A stretch of DNA of 64,000 nucleotides from Bacillota bacterium (GCA_023391695.1 JAEWAK010000031.1:62001-126000); one strand, 5' to 3'; shown: positions 1 through 8,971, counted from the first letter of the stretch. Numbers and translations are program-made. The notes: a model not told the origin generated them from the sequence alone.

Positions 1-77
1 TGTGCTCATAACCTATTTTCATCTTATTGGCAATATGGTATACTTTGGATAAAAATGCAGGAAGAAAGGAAACCGCC

Positions 78-1013
78 ATGTTTTTTCAAATTCAAAATGA
101 AATACATCCCATAACCTTAATGGAATATGATAAGGATATTTTAACCTTCGGTATAATATCCCTGGAAGAACTGGAAGAATGTTATGAGGATTTTGGCTTT
201 GCACGGATAACGGTAATGGAATGTAAAAATGACACCCATCAGATTCACGGCGAAATCGAAGTCTATGAAGATTATCATTTCGGGATCATCACGGGAATCG
301 AAACCAGGCATTTTATCCGGCTCCAGGACCGCATCGGAATTTATATAAAACAGAACCTATTTTTAATCGTTGTGATTGAAGACCAGGATGACAGCATGCG
401 GGTGGAACTGTTTGAATCCCTTAAGCATATCAACCTGTCCAGAGTCACTTTGGAAAGACTGGTATACGGTTTTTTGGAACGGCTGATTTATAATAATTAT
501 GCCACTCTCGAAACTCTTGAAGAAGAAATAAGCTCTCACGAAGATAAAATTAATGATAACCATCTCAACCGGAACTTTAATTATCAAATTACCGGAATCC
601 GTAAAAGACTTTTGCTTCTGGACAATTATTATGAACAGCTCATAGTGATCGGAGAAGAGCTGGAGGAAAATGCAATCGATATATTCAAGGAGGATAATCT
701 GAGGTATTTTAAATTATTTACCGACCGGGTGACCCGCTTAAGCAACAATACCAGGATGCTCCAGGATTACTGCATTCATGTAAGGGATGCTTATAACGCC
801 CAGCTGAATTACAATCTGAATAATATCATGAAAATGTTTACGGTGGTTACCACCATATTCCTCCCTCTAACCCTGATCGTAGGCTGGTATGGAATGAACT
901 TTACCTATATGCCGGAATTAAATTGGAAATATGGTTATATTTTTGTTATCATAATCAGTATCATTGTTGCTGCCATATGTATATTCTATTTTAAGAAGAA
1001 AAAATTTTTATAA
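78..1013 (+). CDS. CorA-family divalent cation (Mg2+) transporter
   Basis: Membrane channel of the CorA family, which moves Mg2+ (in some members Co2+ or Ni2+) through a pentameric pore. The 311-residue product has a long charged helical cytoplasmic domain, then two C-terminal membrane helices (about 250-271 and 287-305). The loop between them carries the signature YGMN at 271-274 followed by FTYMPE, and the chain ends in a basic KKKK stretch. ATG 78 is preferred to the in-frame ATG at 27 because AAGAAAGGA lies 9 nt before it and nothing precedes 27. The MCP-like gene begins 50 nt downstream on the same strand, so the two may be co-transcribed. The family is certain from the GMN motif; the ion cannot be read from sequence. 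Confidence 0.9.
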   Translation: MFFQIQNEIHPITLMEYDKDILTFGIISLEELEECYEDFGFARITVMECKNDTHQIHGEIEVYEDYHFGIITGIETRHFIRLQDRIGIYIKQNLFLIVVIEDQDDSMRVELFESLKHINLSRVTLERLVYGFLERLIYNNYATLETLEEEISSHEDKINDNHLNRNFNYQITGIRKRLLLLDNYYEQLIVIGEELEENAIDIFKEDNLRYFKLFTDRVTRLSNNTRMLQDYCIHVRDAYNAQLNYNLNNIMKMFTVVTTIFLPLTLIVGWYGMNFTYMPELNWKYGYIFVIIISIIVAAICIFYFKKKKFL

Positions 1014-1063
1014 GGACTCCATAATTTCATGGAACCTGTTTTTAAAGAAAGGAAGGATATAAT

Positions 1064-2383
1064 GTGAGCAAAATTCTAATCAGAAATATTAAAGATACTG
1101 AGGATATAACTATTATAAATAAAATTGTAATAGAAATAATAACCGCCTTTTCATTTTTACTGATCCTGGGCTATGTGTTGGAAGCCGTTAAGAGTAACCG
1201 GACACCCGGGTATGTTGCCATGCTTTCTGCCATTACCTTAATCAGCCTGGCAGCAGATTATGTTTTTTACCTGAGGGATAAAGGATCCGCAAAGAACCGC
1301 TATGTATTTCTGGCAGCCTTTCTGGTGACCTATGCCATAGCTTTATTTACCAGTGCCACCCACCTTGGTTTTATCTATTTCATTCCTCTGCTGATTGCAT
1401 TGATCCTATACGGGGACATGAGACTGATTTATCTTTCCTGCACTGCTTTCGCCCTGCTTGGTTTCGGAGAAATGCTTTATAAGGCTTTGGTTTTAAACCT
1501 GACGGAACAGGCCGATATCATCAGCTATACCATTGAAGCCGCCGGAATTCTGATTGCCAGTTACTGCTTTATCAAAGCTGCCTCAGCCATTAAATACTTT
1601 TTTGATAAATCCAGGGATGGTCTGCTGAAAAAGCAGAGTATCCAGACCACCATGCTGAAAGATATAGTTGAAAAAACCGCGGCTGTCAATCCTGAGCCGG
1701 GTGAAATGCCAGCCGTTATTGATACCGCCGCACAGGCCGGTAAAATTGTAAAAGCAACGGCAGTAACTGAATTTGCACAAGGTACGGCGGAAAATGCAGA
1801 GCACAGTAAGGAGCAACCTGCCCTGAACTCCCTGAACCTGGATTCCAGCCATGATACAGGAGAACCTGCCGTGGTGCAGATTGCCGAGACTTTAGGTAAA
1901 GCACCTACGGACGGCATTACTGCAATAAATAATCCGGAAGAGCAGCCTTCCCTGGTTGAACTGATTAATAAGGAAGTAATATCCGCCTTGAATTCCCTCC
2001 AGGATAAAACCAAAGAAGCCCTAAACACTGTCTCCGCCATATCCAATACGTCCGGCCAGACAGGCATGCCGGCTTTAAACGTCTCAGGCGAACAGGTTAA
2101 CAGGATATCCCCTGACGGCTCCGACTTAGAAGGGGTTACGGAAATGATGACGTACCTGACGGAAATTTTGAAAGAAGTGGATAAAATGGTTGCTGATTTA
2201 TATTCACCCAGCAGTCCCGTAGCTGACAATATAAGCCTGTTATCCAGCGTGTCGGAAGAAATAGCCGCCACTTCCCAGTCGTCGGTGGATCCGTATATTA
2301 AAAGTGTCGATAATTCCGCCTACGTTAAGGATCTGGTAGACAATCTTTTACGGTCGGTAAATAATTTTGCGGTCGGTAAATAA
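1064..2383 (+). CDS. Six-helix membrane protein related to chemoreceptor (MCP) input domains, degenerate C-terminus
   Basis: Starts at GTG 1064 behind GAAAGGAAGGA; the overlapping ATG at 1062 is followed directly by a stop. Residues about 20-175 form six hydrophobic helices and resemble the six-helix input module of many Lachnospiraceae methyl-accepting chemotaxis proteins (NKIV start, then a YVLEAVKS-like segment). The remaining 260 residues are mostly low-complexity Ala/Glu/Thr/Ser sequence. I could not find the conserved MCP hairpin tip. Only a short SVSEEIAATSQ stretch near residue 400 recalls MCP flanking helices. The last residues and the stop codon lie within a tandem repeat. It may be an eroded receptor or a membrane sensor with another output; the function is unknown. 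Confidence 0.6.
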   Translation: MSKILIRNIKDTEDITIINKIVIEIITAFSFLLILGYVLEAVKSNRTPGYVAMLSAITLISLAADYVFYLRDKGSAKNRYVFLAAFLVTYAIALFTSATHLGFIYFIPLLIALILYGDMRLIYLSCTAFALLGFGEMLYKALVLNLTEQADIISYTIEAAGILIASYCFIKAASAIKYFFDKSRDGLLKKQSIQTTMLKDIVEKTAAVNPEPGEMPAVIDTAAQAGKIVKATAVTEFAQGTAENAEHSKEQPALNSLNLDSSHDTGEPAVVQIAETLGKAPTDGITAINNPEEQPSLVELINKEVISALNSLQDKTKEALNTVSAISNTSGQTGMPALNVSGEQVNRISPDGSDLEGVTEMMTYLTEILKEVDKMVADLYSPSSPVADNISLLSSVSEEIAATSQSSVDPYIKSVDNSAYVKDLVDNLLRSVNNFAVGK

Positions 2384-2448
2384 ATAATTTTACTTCGGTA
2401 AATAGTTTTACTTCGGTAAATAGTTTTACTTCGGTATATAATTTTGAC
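2350..2448 (+). repeat. 18-bp tandem repeat spanning the 3' end of the MCP-like gene
   Basis: Units TTCGGTAAATAGTTTTAC at 2394-2411 and 2412-2429 are identical; a diverged third lies at 2430-2448 and degenerate CGGTCGGTAAATAATTTTG copies lie upstream from about 2350. The TAA stop of the preceding gene is inside the array, so slippage would alter the protein tail. Unit spacing and absence of spacers rule out CRISPR. Confidence 0.85.
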
Positions 2449-2557
2449 CGGTATATCAATTAAAACCCCCCGGAAAATTGGGATTACAATCCGGAAAGTT
2501 AAGCTTTTGCTTTTGATCTTTTGAGAGCGGAAGATTGCGGGAACACGCAAAACCGGA

Positions 2558-2639
2558 AAGGAGCTGTTGCAAATTAATAAATTTACCGTGCTTGGGATCT
2601 CCCAAGTAAGATAGATTTTGTATTTGACAACAGCTCCTT
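2558..2639. repeat. Palindromic intergenic element, GCTGTTGCAAA family copy 1 (bidirectional terminator position)
   Basis: Inverted ends AAGGAGCTGTTGCAAA (2558-2573) and its near complement ending AACAGCTCCTT (to 2639), with a second perfect hairpin CTTGGG/CCCAAG at 2591-2606. It sits between two convergent genes, where it can end transcription from both sides. Related copies are at 7204, 14047 and 21661. Confidence 0.7.
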
Positions 2640-2654
2640 AATTAAATTAGGAAC

Positions 2655-3899
2655 TTAACCCTTTATAGGCTCAAAAACCGGCTCTTTTTCTTCTGTTTCA
2701 AGACAGATACAATAATTTTTCTGATTTTGCAGATATTCCGGAAGTTCTACCTCGATCATGGCATCTCCTTCGCAGGCCAGCAGGTTTTTAACTTCCAGCT
2801 CCGTGCCGTCTTTCAGAAGATAACCACGTTTTACCCGGTTACCCACATTCATCAGTTCAATCCGTACTTTTGGCTGGAGCATATGAACGAACAGCTTATG
2901 ATCTTTCCTTGTAAACTGCGCCCATTCCAGTTCATATGCATAGATATCGACACGGCTGGTGTCAAAAATAGCCTCCGCATTCTCCCGTACATACTGTCCT
3001 ACCGTATCCAGGACCCGGATACTTTCTTCCGGCACCCTGCCAAGACTGTCCGGACCGATATTCAAAAGGTAATTCCCCCCGCGGCTGTTAATTTTCAGTA
3101 AAAGCCTTATGATGTCATCCGGGTTTTTCCAGTTATGGTCATACTTATTAAAGCCCCAGGTATCATTCAAAGTTGCAGGCAATTCCCAGTCCCCTTCATA
3201 GGGAAGCCTTGGGATGAAGTTATCCCCCGTAGTCATATATTCACCCATTTCATTTCCGATCCTTCCGCTGATGATGCAGTCCGGCTGTATGGATTTAACC
3301 AGGTCAATCATAGCCTGTCCCTGCTCCATGGTAGTATCCATGGGGGTATCAAACCAGATCAGGGCGATTTTACCGTAGTTAGTTAAAATCTCCCGCAACT
3401 GGGGCATACACTTCCTGTCCAGGTAAGCCTGGTAATTTTTTTGTGAGTTGTCTTTCCGGAACTGGAATCCGTCCGGATCATGCCAGTCCTGTGCCTGGGA
3501 ATAATACAGACCTAATTTCATATCATATTTTTCACAGGCTAATTGCAGTTCTTTTAAAATATCCCGTCCAAAGGGGGTGGCATCCACCACATTATAACTG
3601 CTGCACCGGGAATGGTACATGGCAAATCCTTCATGGTGCTTTGCGGTAAATACGATGTAGCGCATTCCCCATTCCTTTGCCTTTTTTACAATTGCCTCCG
3701 CATTAAATTCAACCGGATTAAATTCCAAAGCCAGTTTCTCATATTCTTCGACCGGTATATTCAGGTAATTCATAATCCATTCTGCTATGCGGTCGGTTTT
3801 CTTTCCTTTATATTCACCTGCTAAAATGGAATATAGCCCCCAATGGATAAATAATCCGAATTTAGCATCTTTAAACCACTGCTGTTTCGTATCTTTCAT
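2655..3899 (-). CDS. GH29 alpha-L-fucosidase
   Basis: Glycoside hydrolase family 29 enzyme that releases alpha-linked L-fucose by a retaining mechanism. The 414-residue chain opens with the family block FGLFIHWGLYS (14-24), has the His pair in TAKHHEGF (His88-His89), and carries the expected nucleophile Asp184 in ALIWFD. The catalytic acid/base is poorly conserved in the family and I do not assign it. No signal peptide is visible, so it probably acts in the cytoplasm on imported oligosaccharides. The ATG at 3899 has only a weak ribosome binding site. It lies 218 bp downstream of a LacI regulator and near a CUT1 importer, which suggests use of fucosylated glycans. Family assignment is firm; linkage preference is unknown. 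Confidence 0.9.
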   Translation of the reverse strand: MKDTKQQWFKDAKFGLFIHWGLYSILAGEYKGKKTDRIAEWIMNYLNIPVEEYEKLALEFNPVEFNAEAIVKKAKEWGMRYIVFTAKHHEGFAMYHSRCSSYNVVDATPFGRDILKELQLACEKYDMKLGLYYSQAQDWHDPDGFQFRKDNSQKNYQAYLDRKCMPQLREILTNYGKIALIWFDTPMDTTMEQGQAMIDLVKSIQPDCIISGRIGNEMGEYMTTGDNFIPRLPYEGDWELPATLNDTWGFNKYDHNWKNPDDIIRLLLKINSRGGNYLLNIGPDSLGRVPEESIRVLDTVGQYVRENAEAIFDTSRVDIYAYELEWAQFTRKDHKLFVHMLQPKVRIELMNVGNRVKRGYLLKDGTELEVKNLLACEGDAMIEVELPEYLQNQKNYCICLETEEKEPVFEPIKG

Positions 3900-4020
3900 G
3901 TTTACACCGTTATGTACTGCAGGAACACCTGCAATACTGCCACAAGGAACAGGATGTTTTGCTATCGCATCCCATTGCCTTTATAAAAGGGTCGAAAGAA
4001 TCTATGTGGCATTCCTTTCT
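3900..4020 (-). repeat. Structured intergenic repeat (CTGCCACA...TGTGGCA family), copy 1
   Basis: Directly 5' of the fucosidase on its strand. It contains a GCAGG/CCTGC hairpin, then ATACTGCCACAA, which can pair with TATGTGGCATTC about 65 nt on. The same order (hairpin, CTGCCACAA, GAAAGAATC, GTGGCA, CTTTCT) recurs at 32299, again just 5' of a minus-strand gene; a decayed form is at 37688. Confidence 0.55.
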
Positions 4021-4117
4021 CTTAATGTTTTTTCCTTCAACCTTTCCGACAGGCTGCCGCTCCGGGCATCCTTTTGTTATAGCTAAGCCTTACGGCCAAA
4101 TTGCCGTCATCCCATAC

Positions 4118-5134
4118 TTAGTCATGCTTTGCCACGGAATCACGTACTATCAGTTCCGTAGTCAGCTTTATGTTCTGGGGATAATCCGTATAATCCCCTT
4201 CTATCCTGCGCAAAAGAAGTTCCACTGTTTTTTCCGCTATTTTTTCCATGGGCTGTCTTATTGCGGTAAGCGCCGGATTGGAGATCACGGAAAATTCCAG
4301 GTCATCAAAGGTTATAAGGGACAATTCCTCCGGGATGTTAACTTTCATATTGTGAATGGCCGTCATGGCGCCCAGGCACATATTATAATTTGAAATAAAT
4401 AAGGATGTGGGGTGTTTTTTTAATTTCCATAGTTTCTGCATGCATTCATAACCGGATTCAAAGGTAAAATCCCCTTCCAGTATATACTCCTTCTGCAGGG
4501 GCAGTTCATAGTCTTCCATTGCCCGCAAAAATCCCCTGTACCGTTCTTTTGCCGCTAACAAACCGGAATTATTTTCCGAGGTTCCGGTGATTATTGCAAT
4601 TTTCTGATGGCCGTTCTGGATCAGATATTCCGTGGCCTGATAGGCACCAAAAGCAGAATTTGACATGACACGGTCACTTTTCATACGGCCTAAAGCCCGG
4701 TCAATCGCCACCAGGGGAATCTTGTTCTCAAAAATAGGCACCGCATAATCATCTTCATCCGCTACCGGTTCTATAATAATGCCATCCACCTGTTTGGAAA
4801 CCAGGAATTCAACCGCCTTTCCGGCCCCTGCCGCATTGTCTTTATGACAGCAGACCAATATGGAATAGCCTTCTTTTTTTAATATCTTTTCGATCATCTG
4901 TGTAATTTTTGCAAAATACTGACTTCCCAGGGAATCGATCAGTACTCCTATGGTATAGGTTTTGGCAGTCCGCAGTCCCCTTGCGTTATCATTCGGCCGG
5001 TAACCTAATTTAAGGATTGCCTGTTCGATTAATTTCTTATTTTCCGGACGTACTTTACCCCCATTCATATATTTTGAAATTGTTGATATTGCCAGGTTCG
5101 TTTCTCTGGCTACATCCTTTATTGTAACTGCCAT
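4118..5134 (-). CDS. LacI/GalR-family transcriptional regulator (fucosidase-linked)
   Basis: Sugar-responsive DNA-binding repressor of 338 residues. The N-terminus TIKDVARETNLAISTISKYM (4-23) is a LacI helix-turn-helix, followed by the hinge region and a periplasmic-binding-protein-like ligand domain. The start is ATG 5134, with GGAGAGGG 8 nt upstream; an in-frame start at 5167 lacks a site. It is a paralogue of the regulator at 8972: the DNA-binding heads share ISKY and PENKKLIE blocks. It is read in the same direction as the fucosidase 218 bp downstream and the ABC permeases upstream. The natural inducer is unknown; a fucosylated sugar is an inference from the neighbours. Confidence 0.9.
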   Translation of the reverse strand: MAVTIKDVARETNLAISTISKYMNGGKVRPENKKLIEQAILKLGYRPNDNARGLRTAKTYTIGVLIDSLGSQYFAKITQMIEKILKKEGYSILVCCHKDNAAGAGKAVEFLVSKQVDGIIIEPVADEDDYAVPIFENKIPLVAIDRALGRMKSDRVMSNSAFGAYQATEYLIQNGHQKIAIITGTSENNSGLLAAKERYRGFLRAMEDYELPLQKEYILEGDFTFESGYECMQKLWKLKKHPTSLFISNYNMCLGAMTAIHNMKVNIPEELSLITFDDLEFSVISNPALTAIRQPMEKIAEKTVELLLRRIEGDYTDYPQNIKLTTELIVRDSVAKHD

Positions 5135-5250
5135 ATATATACCCTCTCCTAAACTCAATTTTTCCAAGCTTTATCCAATGTGACGGTTCCGACGGTGCGG
5201 TTCTTTCAAACACCCCGGGTTTGCATATGCACCAATTCACTTTTGACTGA

Positions 5251-5279
5251 ATCATATCATATTCTTACCTATTCAACAA
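5251..5279 (-). promoter_or_regulatory. Probable sigma-A promoter for the lacI-fucosidase genes
   Basis: On the minus strand TTGTTG (5274-5279) and TATGAT (5251-5256) are separated by 17 nt, about 120 nt before the regulator start. The 5135-5461 spacer otherwise shows only a weak GTACAGAAAGGT/ACCTTTC inverted repeat near 5335-5375 after the permease stop. Confidence 0.4.
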
Positions 5280-5461
5280 TCCTAATTCTTGAAATCATGA
5301 GCTGCTTGTCCTCCGGTTATATCTATGCCGGTACAGAAAGGTTATGATGACAGCCAATGCCTAGTGTACCTTTCATATTTTGCGGCTGCCCCGCCACTGC
5401 GGTTCGTCAAATCGGATATTCGCATTCTGCTTTGCTGCATGCCTATCCTGTCCCAACGTTT

Positions 5462-6286
5462 TCACCCTTTTACCGCTCCCGATAACATACCCGACTGTAC
5501 CTTTTCATGGAATAAAACGTACAGTATGATCATTGGAAGCACTGCAACTATGATGCAGGCAAAAATCGGTCCAAGCTGCTGCTGATACCCTCCGGAAAAA
5601 GAAAGCATGGCCCGGGAAACCGTATATTTTTTTTCATCCGAAAGTAATATCATGGCAAATATCAATTCTCCGTAACCGTAGATAAAGGTTAAGATGGCCT
5701 GTGTGGAAATAATGGGAACCGACACGGGCGTCAGCACACGGAACAAAAGCTGTATGTCATTACAGCCGTCAATAATAGCCGCTTCATCCAGTTCTTTGTT
5801 TATTTCATTCAGATAACCGGTAAACAAAAATATGGCCTGGGATAAGTTAAAGGCCGCATAAACCAGAGTAAGGAACCAGTAGGAGTTTCTGCCCCCGATT
5901 CCGGTTGCCAGGCTTGAGATTGGGATAATGGTAGTATGTACGGGCACCATGACACCAATCAGAAACAGACTGTAAACAAAGGTTTTTAACTTAAATTTCT
6001 TCCTGGATAAGACATAGGCCGCAAGCATACCGACAACAGTAACCAGGGCCGTGGATATGAGGCCGAGGGATATGGAATTAATAACGGCTTTGCCGATATT
6101 GGCGCTCTCAAAGGCAGCGGTATAATTTGACCACAGCCACTTGGCCGGAAGCTTAAACATGCCTAAATTAATTCCCTGATTATCCTTTACGGAAGACAGG
6201 AAGGTAATGAACAAGGGGAATACGGTTATTAACCCCCAGATAACCGCAAATAAATAACTGCATATTGTTCCGATTTTTCTTTTCAT
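5462..6286 (-). CDS. Carbohydrate ABC transporter permease, MalG type (CUT1)
   Basis: One of two membrane subunits of a sugar importer. The 274-residue protein has about six membrane helices and the cytoplasmic EAA loop DEAAIIDGCNDIQLLFRVLTP that docks the ATPase. AGGAGGAGGACGG precedes the ATG. It follows the MalF-type permease by 11 nt and is the last transporter gene of the operon. No ATPase gene is present in this window, which is usual for CUT1 systems that share an MsiK/UgpC-type ATPase encoded elsewhere. Confidence 0.93.
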   Translation of the reverse strand: MKRKIGTICSYLFAVIWGLITVFPLFITFLSSVKDNQGINLGMFKLPAKWLWSNYTAAFESANIGKAVINSISLGLISTALVTVVGMLAAYVLSRKKFKLKTFVYSLFLIGVMVPVHTTIIPISSLATGIGGRNSYWFLTLVYAAFNLSQAIFLFTGYLNEINKELDEAAIIDGCNDIQLLFRVLTPVSVPIISTQAILTFIYGYGELIFAMILLSDEKKYTVSRAMLSFSGGYQQQLGPIFACIIVAVLPMIILYVLFHEKVQSGMLSGAVKG

Positions 6287-6297
6287 CCGTCCTCCTC

Positions 6298-7182
6298 CTA
6301 TATTTCTTCCTTTTTGAACAATCGGTTAAGCATCAGGCTTAATACCACCCCCAGGATTAAAAGAACCACGCCGATGGCACTGCTCTTGCCAAAGGATTTA
6401 AAGGTAAAAGCCTCATTATAAAGCAGTGTGGCAGGCGTTTCCGAGGAATGGTTCGGCCCTCCCTTTGTCATGGCCCAGATCAGGTCAAAAGCTTTCAGGC
6501 ATCCGGTAATACATAATACGGAAAAGATTTTAAAAGATTCTTTTGACAGGGGAATTGCAATATGGCGGATTTTTTTCCACTTGGAACATCCGTCTATTTC
6601 GGCGGCTTCATAAAGGGAATCGGGAATGGCTACCAGGCCTGCGGCAAAAATCAGCATATTATAACCGGCGTACATCCATTCATTGACTAAAACCACACAC
6701 CATACATTCAGGGTAGGAGTAGACAGCCATTCTTTGCACAAAGCATCAAGACCCGCTGCCCTTAACAGGCCGTTTACCGATCCGTAACTTGGATTTAAAA
6801 TGTATACCCACATTAATGCAACTGCCGTGGTGGACAGCATGACCGGCATAAAAAATGCCGTTTTCATGAGTTTCGTTCCCTTAAGCTTTGAGGTAATGAG
6901 GAGAGCCAGTCCAAAAGCCAGGGGCATTAAAACCACAAAACCACCGATCATAAAATATAAGGAATTAAGCATTGCATTCCAGAAGCTGTCACTGGTTAAT
7001 ACCTTCCCGTAATTATGAAATCCTACGAAATCCTTGGCAGCACCATATACTCCCTTCCAGCTGTGAAAAGACAGGAAAATAGTATTGCATACGGGATATA
7101 CGATCAGTCCGGTAAACAATAACAGTGACGGTAACAAAAAGGTCACTATAATAATTTTTTCATTCAATTTCCTTTGGTGCAA
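6298..7182 (-). CDS. Carbohydrate ABC transporter permease, MalF type (CUT1)
   Basis: Membrane subunit paired with the MalG-type permease; about six helices and an EAA loop YEAAEIDGCSKWKKIRHIAIP. I choose the TTG at 7182: AAGGAGAGG lies about 7 nt before it. The longer reading from ATG 7203 has no ribosome binding site and would place that site inside the coding sequence. ATG 7203 also abuts the palindromic repeat at 7204-7323. The chosen product is 294 residues. The gene lies between the solute-binding protein and the second permease. Function as a sugar permease is secure; the substrate is inferred from the GH29 neighbour. Confidence 0.9.
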   Translation of the reverse strand: MHQRKLNEKIIIVTFLLPSLLLFTGLIVYPVCNTIFLSFHSWKGVYGAAKDFVGFHNYGKVLTSDSFWNAMLNSLYFMIGGFVVLMPLAFGLALLITSKLKGTKLMKTAFFMPVMLSTTAVALMWVYILNPSYGSVNGLLRAAGLDALCKEWLSTPTLNVWCVVLVNEWMYAGYNMLIFAAGLVAIPDSLYEAAEIDGCSKWKKIRHIAIPLSKESFKIFSVLCITGCLKAFDLIWAMTKGGPNHSSETPATLLYNEAFTFKSFGKSSAIGVVLLILGVVLSLMLNRLFKKEEI

Positions 7183-7203
7183 AAAAATCCTCTCCTTTTT
7201 CAT

Positions 7204-7323
7204 AGGGCTGCTGCAAAATAATTAATTTACTGAACTTGTAGCTAGTGTACTGTCTCACTCATAATCAGCCAAGAACAGCACACTGGATTATGATATATAT
7301 TTCTTGAATTTTGCAACAGCCCT
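7204..7323. repeat. Palindromic intergenic element, GCTGTTGCAAA family copy 2 (inside the ABC operon)
   Basis: Ends AGGGCTGCTGCAAAAT (7204-7219) and ATTTTGCAACAGCCCT (7308-7323) are inverted copies with one mismatch; inner arms AGTGTACTGT and ACAGCACACT extend the stem. It separates the binding-protein gene from the permeases, a position suited to partial termination or transcript stabilisation. Confidence 0.75.
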
Positions 7324-7343
7324 TCATTATTTATTCTCTGAAA

Positions 7344-8696
7344 TTATTCACTTCCTTCTGCAATACGGTCAACAATTTCTTTGCCGCAGGTTTCCGGTGT
7401 ATTGCCCATGGCCAGTCCCTGCAGGGCATTTCTCACCGTATCCAGCATAAAGGACTGAGGATCGCTGTTCTGGATATCCGTACCCATTGCCGTATAGCCT
7501 TCTACAAAACCTTTAATCTCATCAAGGACCGGATTCTCCGGTGTTGCAGCCGTAGGCGTAAATTTTATGGGATAGATCACGGAGGCCACTTCGTTATTTC
7601 CTGCCGTATATTCCTGTGAAGTGATATATTTAACAAATTCCAGGGACGCTTCTATTTCCGCCTCCGATTTATTTAATTTGGAAATGAACCACATGTCGGA
7701 AGCCCCGCCCTGTGCCTGGTCCTTATATTTTTCATCCACATAGGGAACGGGAGCAACGCCGGTCTTATCATATATGTCCGTACCGTAAATTTCAGATACA
7801 TACCAGGAACCGTCCCATCTCATGGCGCACCCACCTGCGGCAAAGGTGGATTTCTCGGTATTATAATCCGTATTTAATATATCATCCCCCAAATAACCTT
7901 TCTCCACCATATCCGAGATCAGCCGGTAGGTCTGAAGCATTTCAGGGCTGTCATAGGCAAGGCTTCTGTCCGCCAGTTTTACAACCGCTTCCGTACCAAG
8001 GGATTTTATGACTATGTTGTTGTGAAGATGTCCGAGCCTCCATACATCTTTCTCGCCGACCTGGAACGGCTTTATCCCTGCATCCTTTAACTTCTGGCAG
8101 ACATTCATTAAATCCTCCCAGCTTTCCGGGACCGATAAGCCCTGCTGTTCAAAAATCTCTTTGTTATAGAATAAACTTACCGTATAGGATTTAAAAGGTA
8201 CACCCCAGATACCGTCATATCCGTCATACTGCAAATCACCAAACATGCTCTCATAAAAGCCCGTGTACCAGTCCGGATCGCTTCGGTAATACGTCTGCAT
8301 ATTAACCAGTGCATCGCTTTCCACATAATCCAGTACCCTGGATCCCCCATATTCAACAAACACATTGGGTGTGTCACCATTCGCAAAGGATGTCCTTAAC
8401 TTATCCAAATAATCCGATTCCGTGGGGATATTATCCATGACCACCTGGATACCGTTATCCATATCATTGAACTCCTGGACTTTCTGCCTGTAATATTCCT
8501 CATCCGGCACATCGGAGCCATATCGCGAAGCAACCGTAATGGTAATATCCTCTTTGCCCGAACCGGTCTTTGCAGTGCTTTGCGTGGATGAACCGTCGGT
8601 ACCGGAAGTGCCCCCGGGACCGGAAGAACTGCCGCAGCCGGCCAGGGACAGAATCATAACACCGGTAACCAGGCATGCTATTAATTTTTTCTTCAT
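7344..8696 (-). CDS. ABC transporter sugar-binding lipoprotein (family 1)
   Basis: Extracellular solute-binding protein of the CUT1 importer, 450 residues. The signal peptide ends in a lipobox LSLAGC, so mature Cys21 is lipid-anchored, followed by a Gly/Ser/Thr-rich linker (about 22-45) and a bilobal SBP_bac_1-type domain. GGGAGG lies 7 nt before ATG 8696. It is the first gene of the operon, behind a consensus promoter with a LacI-type operator at its start site. It probably captures an oligosaccharide, perhaps fucosylated, before import and cleavage by the GH29 enzyme; this is inference from context. Confidence 0.93.
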   Translation of the reverse strand: MKKKLIACLVTGVMILSLAGCGSSSGPGGTSGTDGSSTQSTAKTGSGKEDITITVASRYGSDVPDEEYYRQKVQEFNDMDNGIQVVMDNIPTESDYLDKLRTSFANGDTPNVFVEYGGSRVLDYVESDALVNMQTYYRSDPDWYTGFYESMFGDLQYDGYDGIWGVPFKSYTVSLFYNKEIFEQQGLSVPESWEDLMNVCQKLKDAGIKPFQVGEKDVWRLGHLHNNIVIKSLGTEAVVKLADRSLAYDSPEMLQTYRLISDMVEKGYLGDDILNTDYNTEKSTFAAGGCAMRWDGSWYVSEIYGTDIYDKTGVAPVPYVDEKYKDQAQGGASDMWFISKLNKSEAEIEASLEFVKYITSQEYTAGNNEVASVIYPIKFTPTAATPENPVLDEIKGFVEGYTAMGTDIQNSDPQSFMLDTVRNALQGLAMGNTPETCGKEIVDRIAEGSE

Positions 8697-8735
8697 TTTG
8701 TATCCTCCCTTTTTAAAAAAGTCATTTGTTACATA

Positions 8736-8749
8736 GCAAAACGTTTCGC
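8736..8749. promoter_or_regulatory. LacI-type operator at the ABC promoter
   Basis: GCAAAACGTTTCGC is a near-perfect palindrome around the central CG typical of LacI/GalR operators. It lies 12 bp downstream of the predicted -10, over the expected transcription start of the ABC operon, the classic place for repression. The likely ligand protein is the divergent regulator at 8972, its paralogue at 4118, or CcpA. Confidence 0.75.
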
Positions 8750-8761
8750 TTTTGTATAATC

Positions 8762-8790
8762 ATTTTATTTCTTTTATTTTAGTTTGTCAA
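8762..8790 (-). promoter_or_regulatory. Sigma-A promoter of the sugar ABC operon
   Basis: On the minus strand TTGACA (8785-8790) and TAAAAT (8762-8767) are spaced by exactly 17 nt. The operator at 8736-8749 follows immediately. Confidence 0.8.
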
Positions 8791-8874
8791 TATATATTTG
8801 TGTATTTTACACATTTTTATTCTCATTAATTAAGTTTAATAGTATTATTTTACATTGCAAAAAATAATACCAAG

Positions 8875-8892
8875 ATAAAACGTTTCGTTTAT
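8875..8892. promoter_or_regulatory. Second LacI-type operator in the divergent promoter region
   Basis: ATAAAACGTTTCGTTTAT shares the AAAACGTTTCG core with the first operator. Centres are about 139 bp apart, so a looped tetramer or separate autoregulation is possible. It lies about 20 bp upstream of the predicted -35 of the divergent lacI gene. Confidence 0.65.
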
Positions 8893-8910
8893 TGCTGCAT
8901 TTTATACATA

Positions 8911-8939
8911 TTGCAACTGGCTAATTTACATGTTATATT
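8911..8939 (+). promoter_or_regulatory. Probable promoter of the divergent LacI regulator
   Basis: TTGCAA (8911-8916), 17-nt spacer, TATATT (8934-8939), about 33 nt before the start codon at 8972. Confidence 0.5.
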
Positions 8940-8971
8940 ATTATTATTGCAGAACAGAAAGAGGTAATAGA

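Noticed and set aside
1561..2271. 236-residue minus-strand frame inside the MCP-like gene
   Set aside because: Overlaps a supported gene entirely, has no start signal and resembles no family.
2350..2448. Possible CRISPR array
   Set aside because: Units are 18 bp and contiguous, with no unique spacers and no cas genes.
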